Shown piece by piece: positions 20,698 through 31,190 of a DNA stretch of 64,000 bases. The notes below the pieces were generated by a model. That model ran no database searches. It had not been told where the DNA came from and saw only the letters and a program-made list of their open reading frames with translations. Each line of letters starts with the position of its first letter. Position 1 is the stretch's first letter. Origin of the DNA: Phytoseiulus persimilis (lineage: Eukaryota > Arthropoda > Arachnida > Mesostigmata > Phytoseiidae); NCBI GenBank assembly GCA_037576195.1, contig CM075102.1, forward strand, positions 42,342,745 to 42,406,744, in the 5' to 3' direction. The position numbers and the translations under genes are program-made.

Positions 20698-23526
20698 TTG
20701 TTAATTGCAGGAGACATGAATGCCCACATACAACAGCTGGACGGGAGAATAGACGGTCGAGGCAAACTCCTAGCAGAGCTAGCAGAAAAATACGACCTCA
20801 CAATTCTAAACCTCTCGGAAAAAGGTGGAGGAAAGACCACTAGAAGGCAAGGCGGTGTCTCATCTACACTCGATTATGTACTGTGCAACACATCCGCACT
20901 CAGGGATGTGATCGACATGCACATAGACGAGGACAAAGAAATCCTCCATTGGAGTGACCACAACCTCATAACCATACGGATGGGCAGGGATAAGAGCAAA
21001 GTTAAACCAAGGAAGGCACGAGTGGAAGTGGTTAGGTGGAAGAAAGCGGCAAAAATGGTGTCAAAGCAATTGGAGACTCGAGTTAGATCAATGGGATCGA
21101 CAACATATGGGGCTCTGATAGACACCGTTAGAACTGCGATAACCAAATCCACCAAACTCGTGACTCTCGACACGAAACAAAAAGTGTTCTCCACTGAATT
21201 ATCGCTCTTGACCAGAATCAGACGAGAGCAAAATCGTGCGTGGAGAAAAGCGCGACTCACCGGTGAGGAAGAAGTCGAAGCGAGACAACGATACAGAGCG
21301 GCCCAAGAGGCAGTTCGTAGCGAAGTCAATCGATTGCTACACATTAGAGATCGAAGAATATACGATCGGATGATGAAAGCACCCAGACAAGCCAAGTCGA
21401 GAGCTTTCTGGGATTACATGAAAAGGAATGAGATAAAAAATCCAGAAGGAATGCGAGTAGTAGATGAAAGCGGTAACATAATCCAAGATCAGGATATGAA
21501 AAGCCATCTCACAAAAGTAGCCGACACCCTCCTTGGAGCACCAACAGATAGAAACGAAACTATCAGGTGCACATTTCTCTCAAGACCCCCGGTAGAACTC
21601 CTCGTGACTGAATCTGAGATTGAAGCCACCCTGGCCAACATATCTCAGAAGTCAGCAACAGGACCAGACAAGATACCGGCTAGAATCCTCAAAGAGTTGG
21701 AAGATGTCGGATATGGATATATATCCAACGAATTCGATTTGATTCTTGGAGGCATCCACGAAGTGCCGACTGAATGGAGGAAGGGAAGAGTCTCACTACT
21801 GGAAAAACCGAATTCTGTAAGAGGGAATCTATCCACATACCGACCCATAACGGTATCCGACGTCCTGTATAGAGTATGCACCAAACTATTGGAAAGACAT
21901 ATACAGACATGGGCCGAGAAAACCCACCAGCTGTCAGAGATGCAGAATGGGTTCAGAAGGAATCGACGAGGTGAGGATAACATGTTCATCCTGACATCCG
22001 CGATAGAAACTGCGAGATACCAAAAGAAAGGTCTCATATGGGTATTTCTCGATGCCACCAAAGCATACGATCGAATCGATTGGCCACAGCTGTGACAAAC
22101 CCTAGAGGAAAGGGGAATGTGCTCGGCACTCATCGAGCTCATCCGACACCTGTACGAAGAAACCTCCATCTTCATAAGACAGGGGGATCATACCTCCAAG
22201 GAAGTACCCGTAACGGTCGGGCTTCGTCAAGGATGTCCTATGTCACCTATCCTATTTAGCCTATACATCGCAGACCTAGAAAGAAAACTCCTGAAGACGG
22301 GGGTTGGTTTCAGATTTGCGAAAAAAGGAAACTTCTGGGATGTGAAGGAGAAGAAGTCCATCACAATTCCTGGTTTGTTGTTCGCAGACGATTTGCTCCT
22401 CATGACGAGCAACACGCCGGATATGAGAACTCTTCTAGAGGTGACATCCAAATTTGGAGACGAGAGGTCAATCAGATTTAACCCTCTGAAGAGCGGAGTG
22501 ATGGTATTCCAACCATCCTCAACAGATCATAATCAAAATAGAGACCTACAGATACAAGGGAAGTCAATACCTATGGTTGAATCCTATAAGTACTTGGGGA
22601 TCGAAATTTTGGCCGAGAAAGATTACTTATCCCAACAGTGGAATAAGCTGACGGACAAGGCCAACACGGCGATCAAAAGACTCAATGCGAGGACTCTTTG
22701 GAGCTTCAACAGGTTTGAAGTATCCAAAATTTTTTGGAAAGCCACCGCAATACCACAATTGACCTACTGCAATGGAGTGATCACCATGCCTAGGAGGCCG
22801 AGAAACCTCATTGAAGTCAGACAAAGGGACGCGGGCAGGTGGGCCATGGGCATACCACACTCCATCGTATCAAAGGAGTTTATTGAGGGAGAACTAGGGT
22901 GGTCCTCTTTCGATGCCATGGAGACCATCAGCAAAATCATGTATTTCGAGAGAGTGAAACAAATGGATCCATCCAGATGGCCCAGAATGATACTCACAGC
23001 AAGTGAGATAACAAACACAAAATTGAAGGCAATGGAGAGACTCAGATGTTTGAGAACCCAGTATGACCTCGAAGATCTCAGTCTGACCAGAAATACGCAA
23101 AACAGACCAATGTGGAATATGTTCCGCAAAGAACTCAGAACGAGAGTGCGGGATAAGTTGGACTCCATATGGAGACGGAATATGGAATACAGATCCACAT
23201 TGACTGTTTATCGACAGTTCGAAGAGACTCGAGGTCTCGAGGGAGAATTGTACGATAACTCGCGGGGCAGTCGGTTATTGGCGCTAGTCAGAGCAGGAAT
23301 GCTCAACACCAAGAGCCGACAAAACTTCCGAGACCCTTCCATAGACATGAAATGCGCTCCATGTGGAGCCCCGGAAACCGACAAACATGTCAATCTGGAA
23401 TGCGAGGAAGGAAAATACTCCCAGACGGAATTCGCGCACCGACTAGGACTTCACCCTGATTCCACAGCGAGGGACCTGAGAAGGACGATCGATATCCTAA
23501 GGCGATGGGAGAAAAACGAACTATGA
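20698..23526 (+). pseudogene. LINE ORF2 with in-frame TGA, unit 2
   Basis: Same as 6,710-9,538, with TGA at 22,093-22,095. Only three residue differences from unit 1 are visible in more than 930: Ser to Arg near the endonuclease start, Lys to Glu and His to Pro near the C-terminus. That gives a direct feel for how young the duplication is. Confidence 0.85.
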
Positions 23527-23730
23527 TCTGTGAACGCAATACAATTCACCCCTGAAACGGAAGGGAACATATGTGCATATGTAAGGTCCAATAAAATCAA
23601 ATCAAAACTACGGTCCCAAATCACACGCCCATCTAGAGAAAAAATAATAAAATAGTCCTTATCCAGGATTCGTAAGGGCCACCCGTGTTTTCTGCCCCGT
23701 CAGATGAATCCACAGTAGTCCTGATTCACA

Positions 23731-24351
23731 ATGAGGATCGAGCAGCAATTCCACTTTTCCAGCAAGTTCGATTTCACTCTACTCCTGAGCACAACGGCGG
23801 GAGACAACACTCCACTTGTCACAACCCGACCGGAGGTCAACGCGCATGCGGATTTCCGCCTTGGTCGTTCCTACACTGGCGCTGCGCGAAACGGCATACG
23901 AGTCCCCAAGCGCACCCAGGCTCCACAGGCTGCTCCCGCCGCCATGGCCGTTCCCGGAGAGGCTCCACGCCAGGCGGTCCCTCCCCAGTCAGCCGCGATC
24001 GATGTCGAGGCTATCACGGAAACTATATTCGCACGCGTCATGAATGCGGCGACCGCTCGTTGTACAGCGCTGTTCGATGAACTGGTTACGGGGGTACTTG
24101 CCAAGCTGACGCCTGGGTTCATGGAGCAGATGGTGACAGCAATGCGCCGCCTGACTCCGCCGAGTCACAGCGCCTTTGACTTCAACGCTCTCGTTCGCAA
24201 TGCGGCGACTGCGCATGAGGCTGAAGCGGCTCCCCGTAAATATGACCGGTCAAGACCCACAAGCAGGAGTGAACGGCGGTGGATAGAACACTGCTCACGG
24301 CATCGACGAGAGCTTACGTTCTCTGAGTCCAATTCCTTGAGGGAGTTCTAG
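23731..24351 (+). CDS. Unrecognised retroelement-type ORF, unit 2 (206 aa)
   Basis: Same ORF as 9,743-10,363; no residue change is visible. The same role is inferred from position. Confidence 0.35.
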   Translation: MRIEQQFHFSSKFDFTLLLSTTAGDNTPLVTTRPEVNAHADFRLGRSYTGAARNGIRVPKRTQAPQAAPAAMAVPGEAPRQAVPPQSAAIDVEAITETIFARVMNAATARCTALFDELVTGVLAKLTPGFMEQMVTAMRRLTPPSHSAFDFNALVRNAATAHEAEAAPRKYDRSRPTSRSERRWIEHCSRHRRELTFSESNSLREF

Positions 24352-24483
24352 ACACCGATCGCTGATTTGTGGGCTTGCGCCTCGTCGAAGAGCTGCTGAC
24401 AACGCCGCTCGCTACGGTCGCGGGGCACTCCGGTTCTCGCTAGTCGGTGGGCCGTGAATGGCGGCGACGCAAAGAATAATACA

Positions 24484-24541
24484 AGGGTCTTCGCTCAGAT
24501 CGGGCTTTCGCTAAAATCGGGCCTTCGCTCAAATTGGGTTC
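24484..24541. repeat. 17-18-bp tandem array, unit 2 (contracted)
   Basis: Only about three of the units remain, after which the sequence rejoins unit 1 downstream of its array. Loss by slippage or unequal pairing is likely. Confidence 0.7.
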
Positions 24542-24772
24542 CTCCATCCTTCCAATCGCACAACCACTCCTAGTCAGCCATATACCTGCCTCTCAGGTCG
24601 TGCCAGAAACCCTCGACGTTCTCATCAAGCGCATAAACACCGACAGAAAGAGCGTGGAGCTCATCATCCCTCACAGTATCCGATCTACGGTGGCCGCGGA
24701 GCTAACGGACGTGCTCAATTCGGCTTTCTCGGCCAACGAGTTGGCCTCCCGGCCTGCTCTGTCTGCGGACCC

Positions 24773-25297
24773 GGACATTCGGCGCAGACATTTTGGCGCA
24801 ACGGACATTTTGGCTCGAACATTTTGGCGCAACGGACATTTTGGCGCAGGAACTTTGGGTGCAGATTCAGGTGGAGCTCCCATGAGTTATTCAATCAATC
24901 GCGACAGTATTGTTCTGTAGCTATCGATGCTTTTTTGCGATGTATAAGATCATCAGAGTTTTCATCTACCATATACTCCATCGTAAACGGTCTTGTGGAC
25001 TCTCGAAGATGGTCTCGTAGGCCCTCGTAGACTTTTCTTAGAGGCGTCGCCCATAGTTTTCTGATCTGACGTAAACTCAGTCGGCGTCCTGATGTACATC
25101 CATCCTCATCTACCGAAGTCCAAGGTCGTTGAAATGTGCTCCACAATTTCCGCTCGCGGTTGAAACTATTCATAGAAGATATCGAACCACTTTGGTGAGT
25201 CCTAACTGCTTCATCTGAATCTGCGCCAAAATGTCCTGCGCCAAAATGTCCGTTGCGCCAAAATTTTCGCGCCAAAATGTCCAGCGGCAAAATGTCC
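24773..25297. mobile_element. Foldback-type element, unit 2
   Basis: Copy of the element at 10,841-11,365, arms at 24,773-24,850 and 25,220-25,297, with the same internal - strand frame (24,895-25,290). Confidence 0.75.
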
Positions 25298-25456
25298 TAG
25301 ACCGTTCTGTCTGGAGCGCTGTTCTCACCGCAGAGCATCTTTGGCGCTGACCGCGAGAACCTCAATAGATTTCATGAGACGCACGCCGTCGTTGCCCGAC
25401 CGCTTCCCGCCTCCAGGGCTAGTGGTGCTTCTTCCCGAATAGAGAGCCCCTCGCGG

Positions 25457-26897
25457 GTGGCTCGGCTGATTCAGCCAAAGCTCGCACAAAGCGATGTTTC
25501 CTCTGCGGCCCGCACGCTGCTCTCGACCGACGTCACCGCACCCACTGACGACGAGACGCGGCGAACCCTCGAGGCCAAGCACCCAGAACCTCCTTCCTCT
25601 GCGGCGCGGTGCCCTCCGGCGCCCACGCCAGCTGCTTCCGTCGACGAGGCACAGCTCTCGGATCCAGAGATACGTGCAGCCATCCTTAGCTTTCGCAGCA
25701 GGGTTGAGTGGAGGTCCGGATGGAATCCGCCCGCGTCACCTCAAGGACCTCATCGTTGAAGACTCATGCCCTCTAGTCAGTGCCCTCACTAAACTCTGCA
25801 CGATGGTGATCAACGGAAGACTTCTAGATTTCGTTTTGAACACGTTCCATGGTGCCAATCTGCTCGCGCTGCGCGTAAGGATCGGCGGGATCCGGCCTCT
25901 CGCTATCACGGCAACACGGTGAGACGTCTCGCAGCCGAAGTCGCTGTCAGGAAGTTCCGAGACCCTATCCGCGATTTCATTGCGCCCACCCAGCTGGGTT
26001 TCGCCGTGGAGGGTGGCTGTGAGGCCGCCGTTCACGCTGCCACCAGCTTCTCGGAGGTGAACAGCGATTCCGGCAAGATTCTCGTCAAATTGGACTTTGC
26101 GAATGCATTCAATACTCTCCGCAGAGATTCCATACTCGAAATGATCCGGTCCAACTTTCGTTCGCTCCATCGCATGATCCAACAGGCTTACCGGAGCCCC
26201 AGAAAGTTCTTCTGGGAGGACCAGGTCATTCTGTCGAGAAGTGGGGTGCTGCAGGGAGATCCTTGCCCTCGTTTGCGCCGCTTTGCAGAAACTCGTGTCC
26301 ACGTTGGTATCGGAGTTCAGGTCCTGGTTCCCCGACGATGGCACACTCGGTGGATCAATGAAATCCGTTATGGCGGACATCCAGAGAGTCAGAACATTCG
26401 TCGAGGTCCCGAGGCTCGTGTCTGGACAACACCACACTCCGCATCGCTGCCGGTCTCCGCCTGGGGCTTCCGCTCTGCGCACCTCATCTGTGTGCCAGGT
26501 GCAGCTCCACCAAGTCCGCGTTGGGTGACCACGGTTTCTGCTGCTCCCGGCGCGCGGGCCGCCATTCTCGCCACAGAGCTCTCAACGCCGTCATCTCCCG
26601 TGCGCTCGGTTCCGCGATGATCGCCAGCCAGCTTGGACCCACCGGCCTATCGATAAACTCGGCACTCCGTCCCGGATGGCATTACGCTGTCATCGCGGGC
26701 AGCGGGGAGGTCGCTCGTATCGGATGTGAGCAAGTCAACCGAGGCCTCCCTCAAATACTTCGGTCGACGAATAGAGGCAACTTCGGGGGACAGAACGACG
26801 TCAGAATTCCTGTTGCAGAATCGATAGGGGGTACAGTGCAGCCGTTATAGGAACACTGCCGACCGGACCCGACCTGGCTGGCATCAGGGAATTCTAG
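25457..26897 (+). pseudogene. Second reverse transcriptase, fragmented, unit 2
   Basis: Copy of 11,525-12,979 with the same frame changes plus an extra lesion: about 14 bp are lost near 26,817, replacing the end of the C-terminal motif with a short unrelated tail. One catalytic-region change (Ala to Ser after RRD) is visible. Confidence 0.7.
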
Positions 26898-26984
26898 GAT
26901 AGTGCCCACTCATCTATTATTTGGAAATAAAATTCCCGCGTCCACCATCGCCGCCTCTTCGGCTGCCACTCGTGCGTCCGAGGG

Positions 26985-28270
26985 CGCTCACGAGCGCGGC
27001 GCTTCCGAAGCAATCAAGACAACAACTGCGGGGGTCCCGAGGATGGTACCCTGGCCTTCAAACTTGTGTGCCGAAACCATCCCGAAATCAAGATCAGAAC
27101 CCTATCGCGGAGCTCCCACCTCTAACTCCGAGCATGATTCCGATCCAGAATGAGTTTCGACGACTTCTCTCACGATAATTTTTCGTACTCAGTAGACTTC
27201 GTACAATATTTCCCGGCTCCGAATGACCTCTCCTGCGCTCTCCTCAGAACCCCATGACTTTCGGGAGAATCTCGTCCGGAGTCCAGACAGAAATGATTGG
27301 AATGAAATTCTTCAACTCTGCTCCCTCGCTCGATTGCCTCCTCAGCTTTGAACCATTTTTCAGCAGACACGGAGTTGGGATGGATTGAATAATCTTTTTT
27401 TTACGGGGGAGTTCGGGAATTCCAGACGGGCAGGGACCGAAGCTTTCCCCTCGCTGGCGTCCGAGCAATTTATTCAAAAATACAAGTTTTGTTTTAGCCG
27501 ATGCGACTAAATACATATAAACTAATACCTATATGCATTCCATTGACTGATGTGGATGTCGAACAGAAGTAGAGTTGCTTCAAAAGTCGGCGTGATCTCT
27601 TGACCCCCTATGGTTGAGGGGTTGCCATGTTTGGTCTCCCAACAAGCTAAACTTCCATGCGAACTGGGGCGCCCGTCCTTGAACGCCGCGTTTTCGGCTT
27701 GGCTACTCGAGGAGTCACGACGCGCTTTATCGGGACACTTCGAGGACGAAACACTCCCTTGTGGGTGCTGGCCATCGGTTTGAAGGATTTTTGCGACGGA
27801 GAGCGTCGCTTTTTCGATGAGCTGGCACGGGGTTTCTGTTTTGCACGGAACATTTTTTTGGCCTTGGGGCGGCCTATGCCGAGCAACTTACGAAGCGTCG
27901 AGATGAAACTTGGCCTCTTCAGGCTCATCCGTGTTCCGTCGGTCGGTGGCTTGGAATCTTCCGAGTTCACTGGAATGCTCGGAGCCCCTCCTGTCTCGGA
28001 ACCTTTGATCCTGTGGGAGGATGGGAGCCTCCATGTTGCAGTTCCGGCCTGGGAGGGCCTCGCTGTGAATCGCAACTCGGACAAATGGTTGATGAGAACG
28101 TCGAGATCCATGTCGTAACTCATGGCTGTTTCCGGTTGGAGATCTGATGAGCTTGTGGCTACGAAGCTTGTTCTCAGAGTTTAAGTACGATTTGGGCGGG
28201 GGCGGAGTTTCTCTCCTCCTCAAATCGTGGGAGAGTGTTTTTCTTGGAAGTTCATCCCAGATCTGATTTC
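26985..28270. repeat. S segment, S2 subfamily, unit 2
   Basis: Near-identical to the S2 segment of unit 1, offset about 13,917 bp. It has a short deletion near 28,265 compared with unit 1. Confidence 0.85.
27647..28123 (-). CDS. S ORF, S2 copy in unit 2: basic protein, 158 aa
   Basis: Nearly identical to 13,730-14,206 (a few substitutions, for example Asn4 to Asp and Asp13 to His). The frame is intact. It is divergent from the intact X ORF at 28,652, with about 530 bp between the two start codons and no MITE in between. Confidence 0.5.
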   Translation of the reverse strand: MSYDMDLDVLINHLSELRFTARPSQAGTATWRLPSSHRIKGSETGGAPSIPVNSEDSKPPTDGTRMSLKRPSFISTLRKLLGIGRPKAKKMFRAKQKPRASSSKKRRSPSQKSFKPMASTHKGVFRPRSVPIKRVVTPRVAKPKTRRSRTGAPVRMEV

Positions 28271-28340
28271 TCGGTTCTTGTCGGAAGTGGGGTTCAACCC
28301 TCAAATTTCGCCACCCTAGTAGAGCGCCGAAGAGGTCCAT

Positions 28341-28358
28341 TTCAGGGTGCACCCTGAA
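28341..28358. other. Perfect 18-bp palindrome beside the X/S2 junction
   Basis: TTCAGGGTGCACCCTGAA is its own reverse complement. It lies 9 bp left of the hAT empty site. The same place in unit 1 (14,428-14,445) has one mismatch (TTCAGTGTGCACC...). It could be a chance remnant or part of a divergent promoter between the S2 and X ORFs. Confidence 0.6.
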
Positions 28359-28367
28359 TGTAATAAT

Positions 28368-28375
28368 GCACAACC
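28368..28375. other. Empty hAT target site in copy 3
   Basis: A single GCACAACC followed directly by AACCGATCGG, exactly the pre-insertion state of the site filled by the MITE at 14,463-14,726. This shows the precise insertion boundaries and that copy 3 never received the element, or received sequence from a copy without it. Confidence 0.9.
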
Positions 28376-28651
28376 AACCGATCGGATCCGCGAGCCCATA
28401 TTCCGCAGGGAATGAATGACTGCCCCGCCTCGCGCGGAATGTTCGCGCCCGATCCTTCGCAGGGGCAGTTCGTCGCCTTTTGCAACAGTCATGAAGTTGG
28501 TTGTCAACTAGGCTCCAGTCGGTTGTTCGGAGTTGAGGGAGTCCTGCGAGCGTGAATTGTTCAGTGGAATCTACGCCCTCCTGTTCTCCGAGTGCTTCAC
28601 ATGGAGCACCCCTGGAATGAAAGGGACCATAAGTCCATATAGAATATCGGA

Positions 28652-29161
28652 ATGAATCCATCCACATTGCGTCATCAAATCATTGTAGCTTCCCTTTTCG
28701 CACAGAGTTTTACTTGGTCGGCCGCACAACGAGAACGCGATGCCTCAAGGGAGAACCGCTCATCCCAAATGACGAAGACGCGGGCTTCCCGGAAACCCGC
28801 TTCACAAACACAGGATTTCACGGGAACCCACCAAGCCTCTCTGAGAACTCCCGCTTCTGAGGCTCGCACCGATAGCGAAACAGGCGACGAGAAAAAAGCG
28901 GCACTCGAGCCTTCAGAATTCCGAGCCACAACTAAGACAAAGCTTATATCGGACTGGTATTGCTTTTATCAAGATCTCAAGCTTGACCTGCGTAGAAGGA
29001 TTAGTTTCCGCTCGGAGCTTAGAAGACCGGAATCTCGAGCGAGCATGTTCACGGATTTCGGATTGCTTCCGCGCAAAAATACTCCGAACGACGAGCCGCC
29101 GGAATCCGCTTCAGATCATGTGCTAGAGCATTGCCACTGTGCTGCCACTAGCTCCTCCTGA
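28652..29161 (+). CDS. X ORF, intact copy: small secreted-type protein, 169 aa
   Basis: Unrecognised protein. The first 25 or so residues read as a signal peptide (basic residue, then a hydrophobic stretch IIVASLFAQSFTW, then small residues), so secretion is likely. The rest is hydrophilic, rich in Ser, Arg, Glu and Thr, with one aromatic patch (SDWYCFYQDL, about residues 99-108) and Cys-His-Cys near the C-terminus. The frame is open through all 169 codons only in copy 3. Copies 1 and 2 are stopped at codons 128-129. It is the outermost gene of the array and diverges from the S2 ORF about 530 bp to its left. A short protein coded by repeated DNA could still be a chance frame. Confidence 0.45.
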   Translation: MNPSTLRHQIIVASLFAQSFTWSAAQRERDASRENRSSQMTKTRASRKPASQTQDFTGTHQASLRTPASEARTDSETGDEKKAALEPSEFRATTKTKLISDWYCFYQDLKLDLRRRISFRSELRRPESRASMFTDFGLLPRKNTPNDEPPESASDHVLEHCHCAATSSS

Positions 29162-29869
29162 TCGATCAACATGAGATTGCAGTTTCTCACATCAAACTGA
29201 CGCATCAATCCACAACTTCCGATTGAGTTTTCAGTGACTCCTGAACTCCGCACATTTAGAGAGGAGAGAAATAGTTCTGAGGAACCGCGATCTCCACAAG
29301 AAAAACTCCGAGAGGACCTCAAGACCTGGAATGGTTTCAGAGCTCGGGGATCTGAGTCACAAGTGACGAGCTCATCGGATCTTCATGAAATCAACCGTTG
29401 CTGACGCCATGAATCCCGAGTTTCTCAAAATCAGAACTCTTCGAATTGCAGCTGCCCACGAAACTCTAGCGAGCCGGTAAATCAAACTTGGGGCATTCAT
29501 TCTCTCGCAGGGGCAGACAAGTCCAACACAGAGCATTTGACAGAATCCACGGAAATTGGACTATCCGCCCGGGAAGAGATCAGCTCAAGAAAATATAACG
29601 TCATTGAATAGCTGCGTGCCCCGGTGCAACGGAACAGCCTTCCCGAGAAACGCCGCGCCCTGCCGAGTAGATCCTGCTCATCGAACGATGACGAAATAGG
29701 GGTCGGCGCAGGTTGGGATGTGCTCATCAATAAGGAGCAGTGACTCAAAAACTCCGAAAGAGGTGATTCGAGGCTCAAACTGGCAGAGAGATTGATGATT
29801 TCAGAAACGGAAGCAAATGCGAGGCCTCCCGCGTTGCTGCCCCTTAGGCTACCGCTCACGAGCGCGGGG

Positions 29870-31190
29870 CTTCCAAAGCAATCGAGACAACAACTGCGGA
29901 GGTAGCGAAGACGGTACCCTGGCCTTTAAACTTCGCTGCCGGAACGATCTCGAAATCAAGATCAGAACCCTATCGCGGAGCTCTCGCCTTTCAATCTGAG
30001 CATGATTCCGATCCAGAATGAGTTTCGCCGATTTCTCTCACGAATATCTTGTGTGCCAGAATTTGTGGACTTCGTACAATATTTTCGGCTTGGAATAACC
30101 CATCCTGCGCTCTGCTCAAAACCCCATGACTCTCGGAAGAATCTCTTCCGGAGTCCAGACAGAAATGATTGTGGTGAAATTCTTCAACACTGCTCCTCCG
30201 AGCGAATGCCTCCCCAGCTTTGAACCATTCTTGAGCAGGCAAAGAGTTAAGATGAATTCATTAATCTTTCGTTTACGGGGGAGTTCGGAAATTCCAGACG
30301 GGGAGGGACAGAAGCTTCCCCCCTCGCTGGCGTCCGAGCAATTTATTCAGAAATACAAGTTTCATTAAATTCATATCCTTCCATGTTGATGTCGAACAGG
30401 AGTGGAGGTTCCTAAAACGTTGACGTGATCCCTCAACCCCCTCTTGTCGAGAGGTTGCCATGAATGCGTGTTCGGTCTCCCAACAACTCCGACTCACGTG
30501 CGTAGTGCGGGAAGTGGAGCGTCCGTCCTTGACCGCCGCGTTTTCGGCTTAATCAGTCGAGGAGTCACAACGCGTTTTATCGGTACCCTGTGAGGACGAA
30601 AAACTTCCTCGTGGATAGTGTCCATCGGTTCGAACGATTTTCTCGACGAAGAGCGACGCTTCTTCGAGGAGCTGGCACGAGGTTTCGGTTTTGCACGGAA
30701 CATTTTTTTGACCTTGGGACGGCCTATGCCGAGCATCTTACGAAGCGTTGAGATGAAGTTTGGTCTCTTCGTGCTCGACCGGATTCCGTCGGTCATTGGC
30801 TTGAAATCTCCCGAGTTCATCGGAATGATCGGAGCTGCTCCTGTCTCGGGACCTTCCCTCCTGCGGGAGGTTGGGAGCCCCCATGTTGAAATTCCGGCCT
30901 GGGAGGGCCTCGCTGTGAACTGTAACTCGGACAAGCCGTTGATGAGAACCTCGAGATCCATGTCGTAACTCATGGCTGTGTCTGGTTGGAGATCTGATGA
31001 GCTTGTAGCTACGAAGCTGGGCTCCACAGGTTAAGTACGATTCGAGCGGGGGCGGAGCCCCCTACTCCTCCTCGAATCGTGGGAGAGTGTTTTTCTTGGA
31101 AGCCCTTCCAAGATCTGGGGGGTTCGTCGGCTCTTGTCGAAAGTGGGTATCAAGAGAGACGAAGATCGTGAGCTCAAAACATCGTTGGCT
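29870..31190. repeat. S segment, S1 subfamily, copy 3
   Basis: S1-type up to about 30,550, then markedly more diverged from the other S1 copies while still aligning to about 31,190. It holds the only intact S1 ORF. Confidence 0.75.
30494..30973 (-). CDS. S ORF, S1 copy 3, intact: basic protein, 159 aa
   Basis: Unrecognised protein. It opens MSYDMDLEVLINGL, has a Pro/Gly-rich middle, then a strongly basic second half: GRPKVKKMF near residues 84-92 (an AT-hook-like GRP core), a Ser/Lys/Arg stretch, and repeated Arg-Lys-Pro motifs at the end. I see no signal peptide or membrane segment, so a nuclear or nucleic-acid-binding role is a reasonable guess only. An upstream in-frame ATG exists at 31,027 in this copy but is not shared, so the common ATG at 30,973 is preferred. 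The + strand frame here is broken in this copy, which favours the - strand as coding. Confidence 0.5.
   Translation of the reverse strand: MSYDMDLEVLINGLSELQFTARPSQAGISTWGLPTSRRREGPETGAAPIIPMNSGDFKPMTDGIRSSTKRPNFISTLRKMLGIGRPKVKKMFRAKPKPRASSSKKRRSSSRKSFEPMDTIHEEVFRPHRVPIKRVVTPRLIKPKTRRSRTDAPLPALRT

Larger units (their letters stand above)
19381..23653 (+). mobile_element. Non-LTR (LINE) retrotransposon, unit 2
   Basis: Copy of 5,393-9,665 duplicated along with the unit rather than by transposition: flanks are homologous on both sides and all four inactivating lesions are shared. ORF1 fragment 19,381-19,992; broken endonuclease 20,187-20,697; ORF2 20,698-23,526. Confidence 0.9.
14455..28367. 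repeat. Tandem 14-kb unit, copy 2
   Basis: Second copy of the X-S1-T-S2 unit, nearly identical to copy 1 over its whole length. The left boundary is set at the 8-bp target duplication of the MITE, and the right boundary at the matching empty site that opens copy 3. It lacks the 519-bp block found in X of copy 1 and has a contracted short tandem array near 24,500. Confidence 0.9.
28368..31190. repeat. Tandem unit, partial copy 3 (X and S1 only)
   Basis: Third, truncated copy holding only X and S1. It lacks the MITE and keeps an unbroken X ORF and an unbroken S1 ORF. It is visibly more diverged from copies 1 and 2 than these are from each other, most strongly after about 30,550. Similarity fades near 31,190, where unique sequence begins. 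It looks like the founding or older locus from which copies 1 and 2 were amplified; that is inference from shared derived changes. Confidence 0.8.

Noticed and set aside
27888..28667. 259-codon frame on - running across the empty MITE site
   Set aside because: It overlaps the S2 ORF in another frame and is only open because copy 3 lacks the MITE; the composition is low-complexity and no motif is seen.
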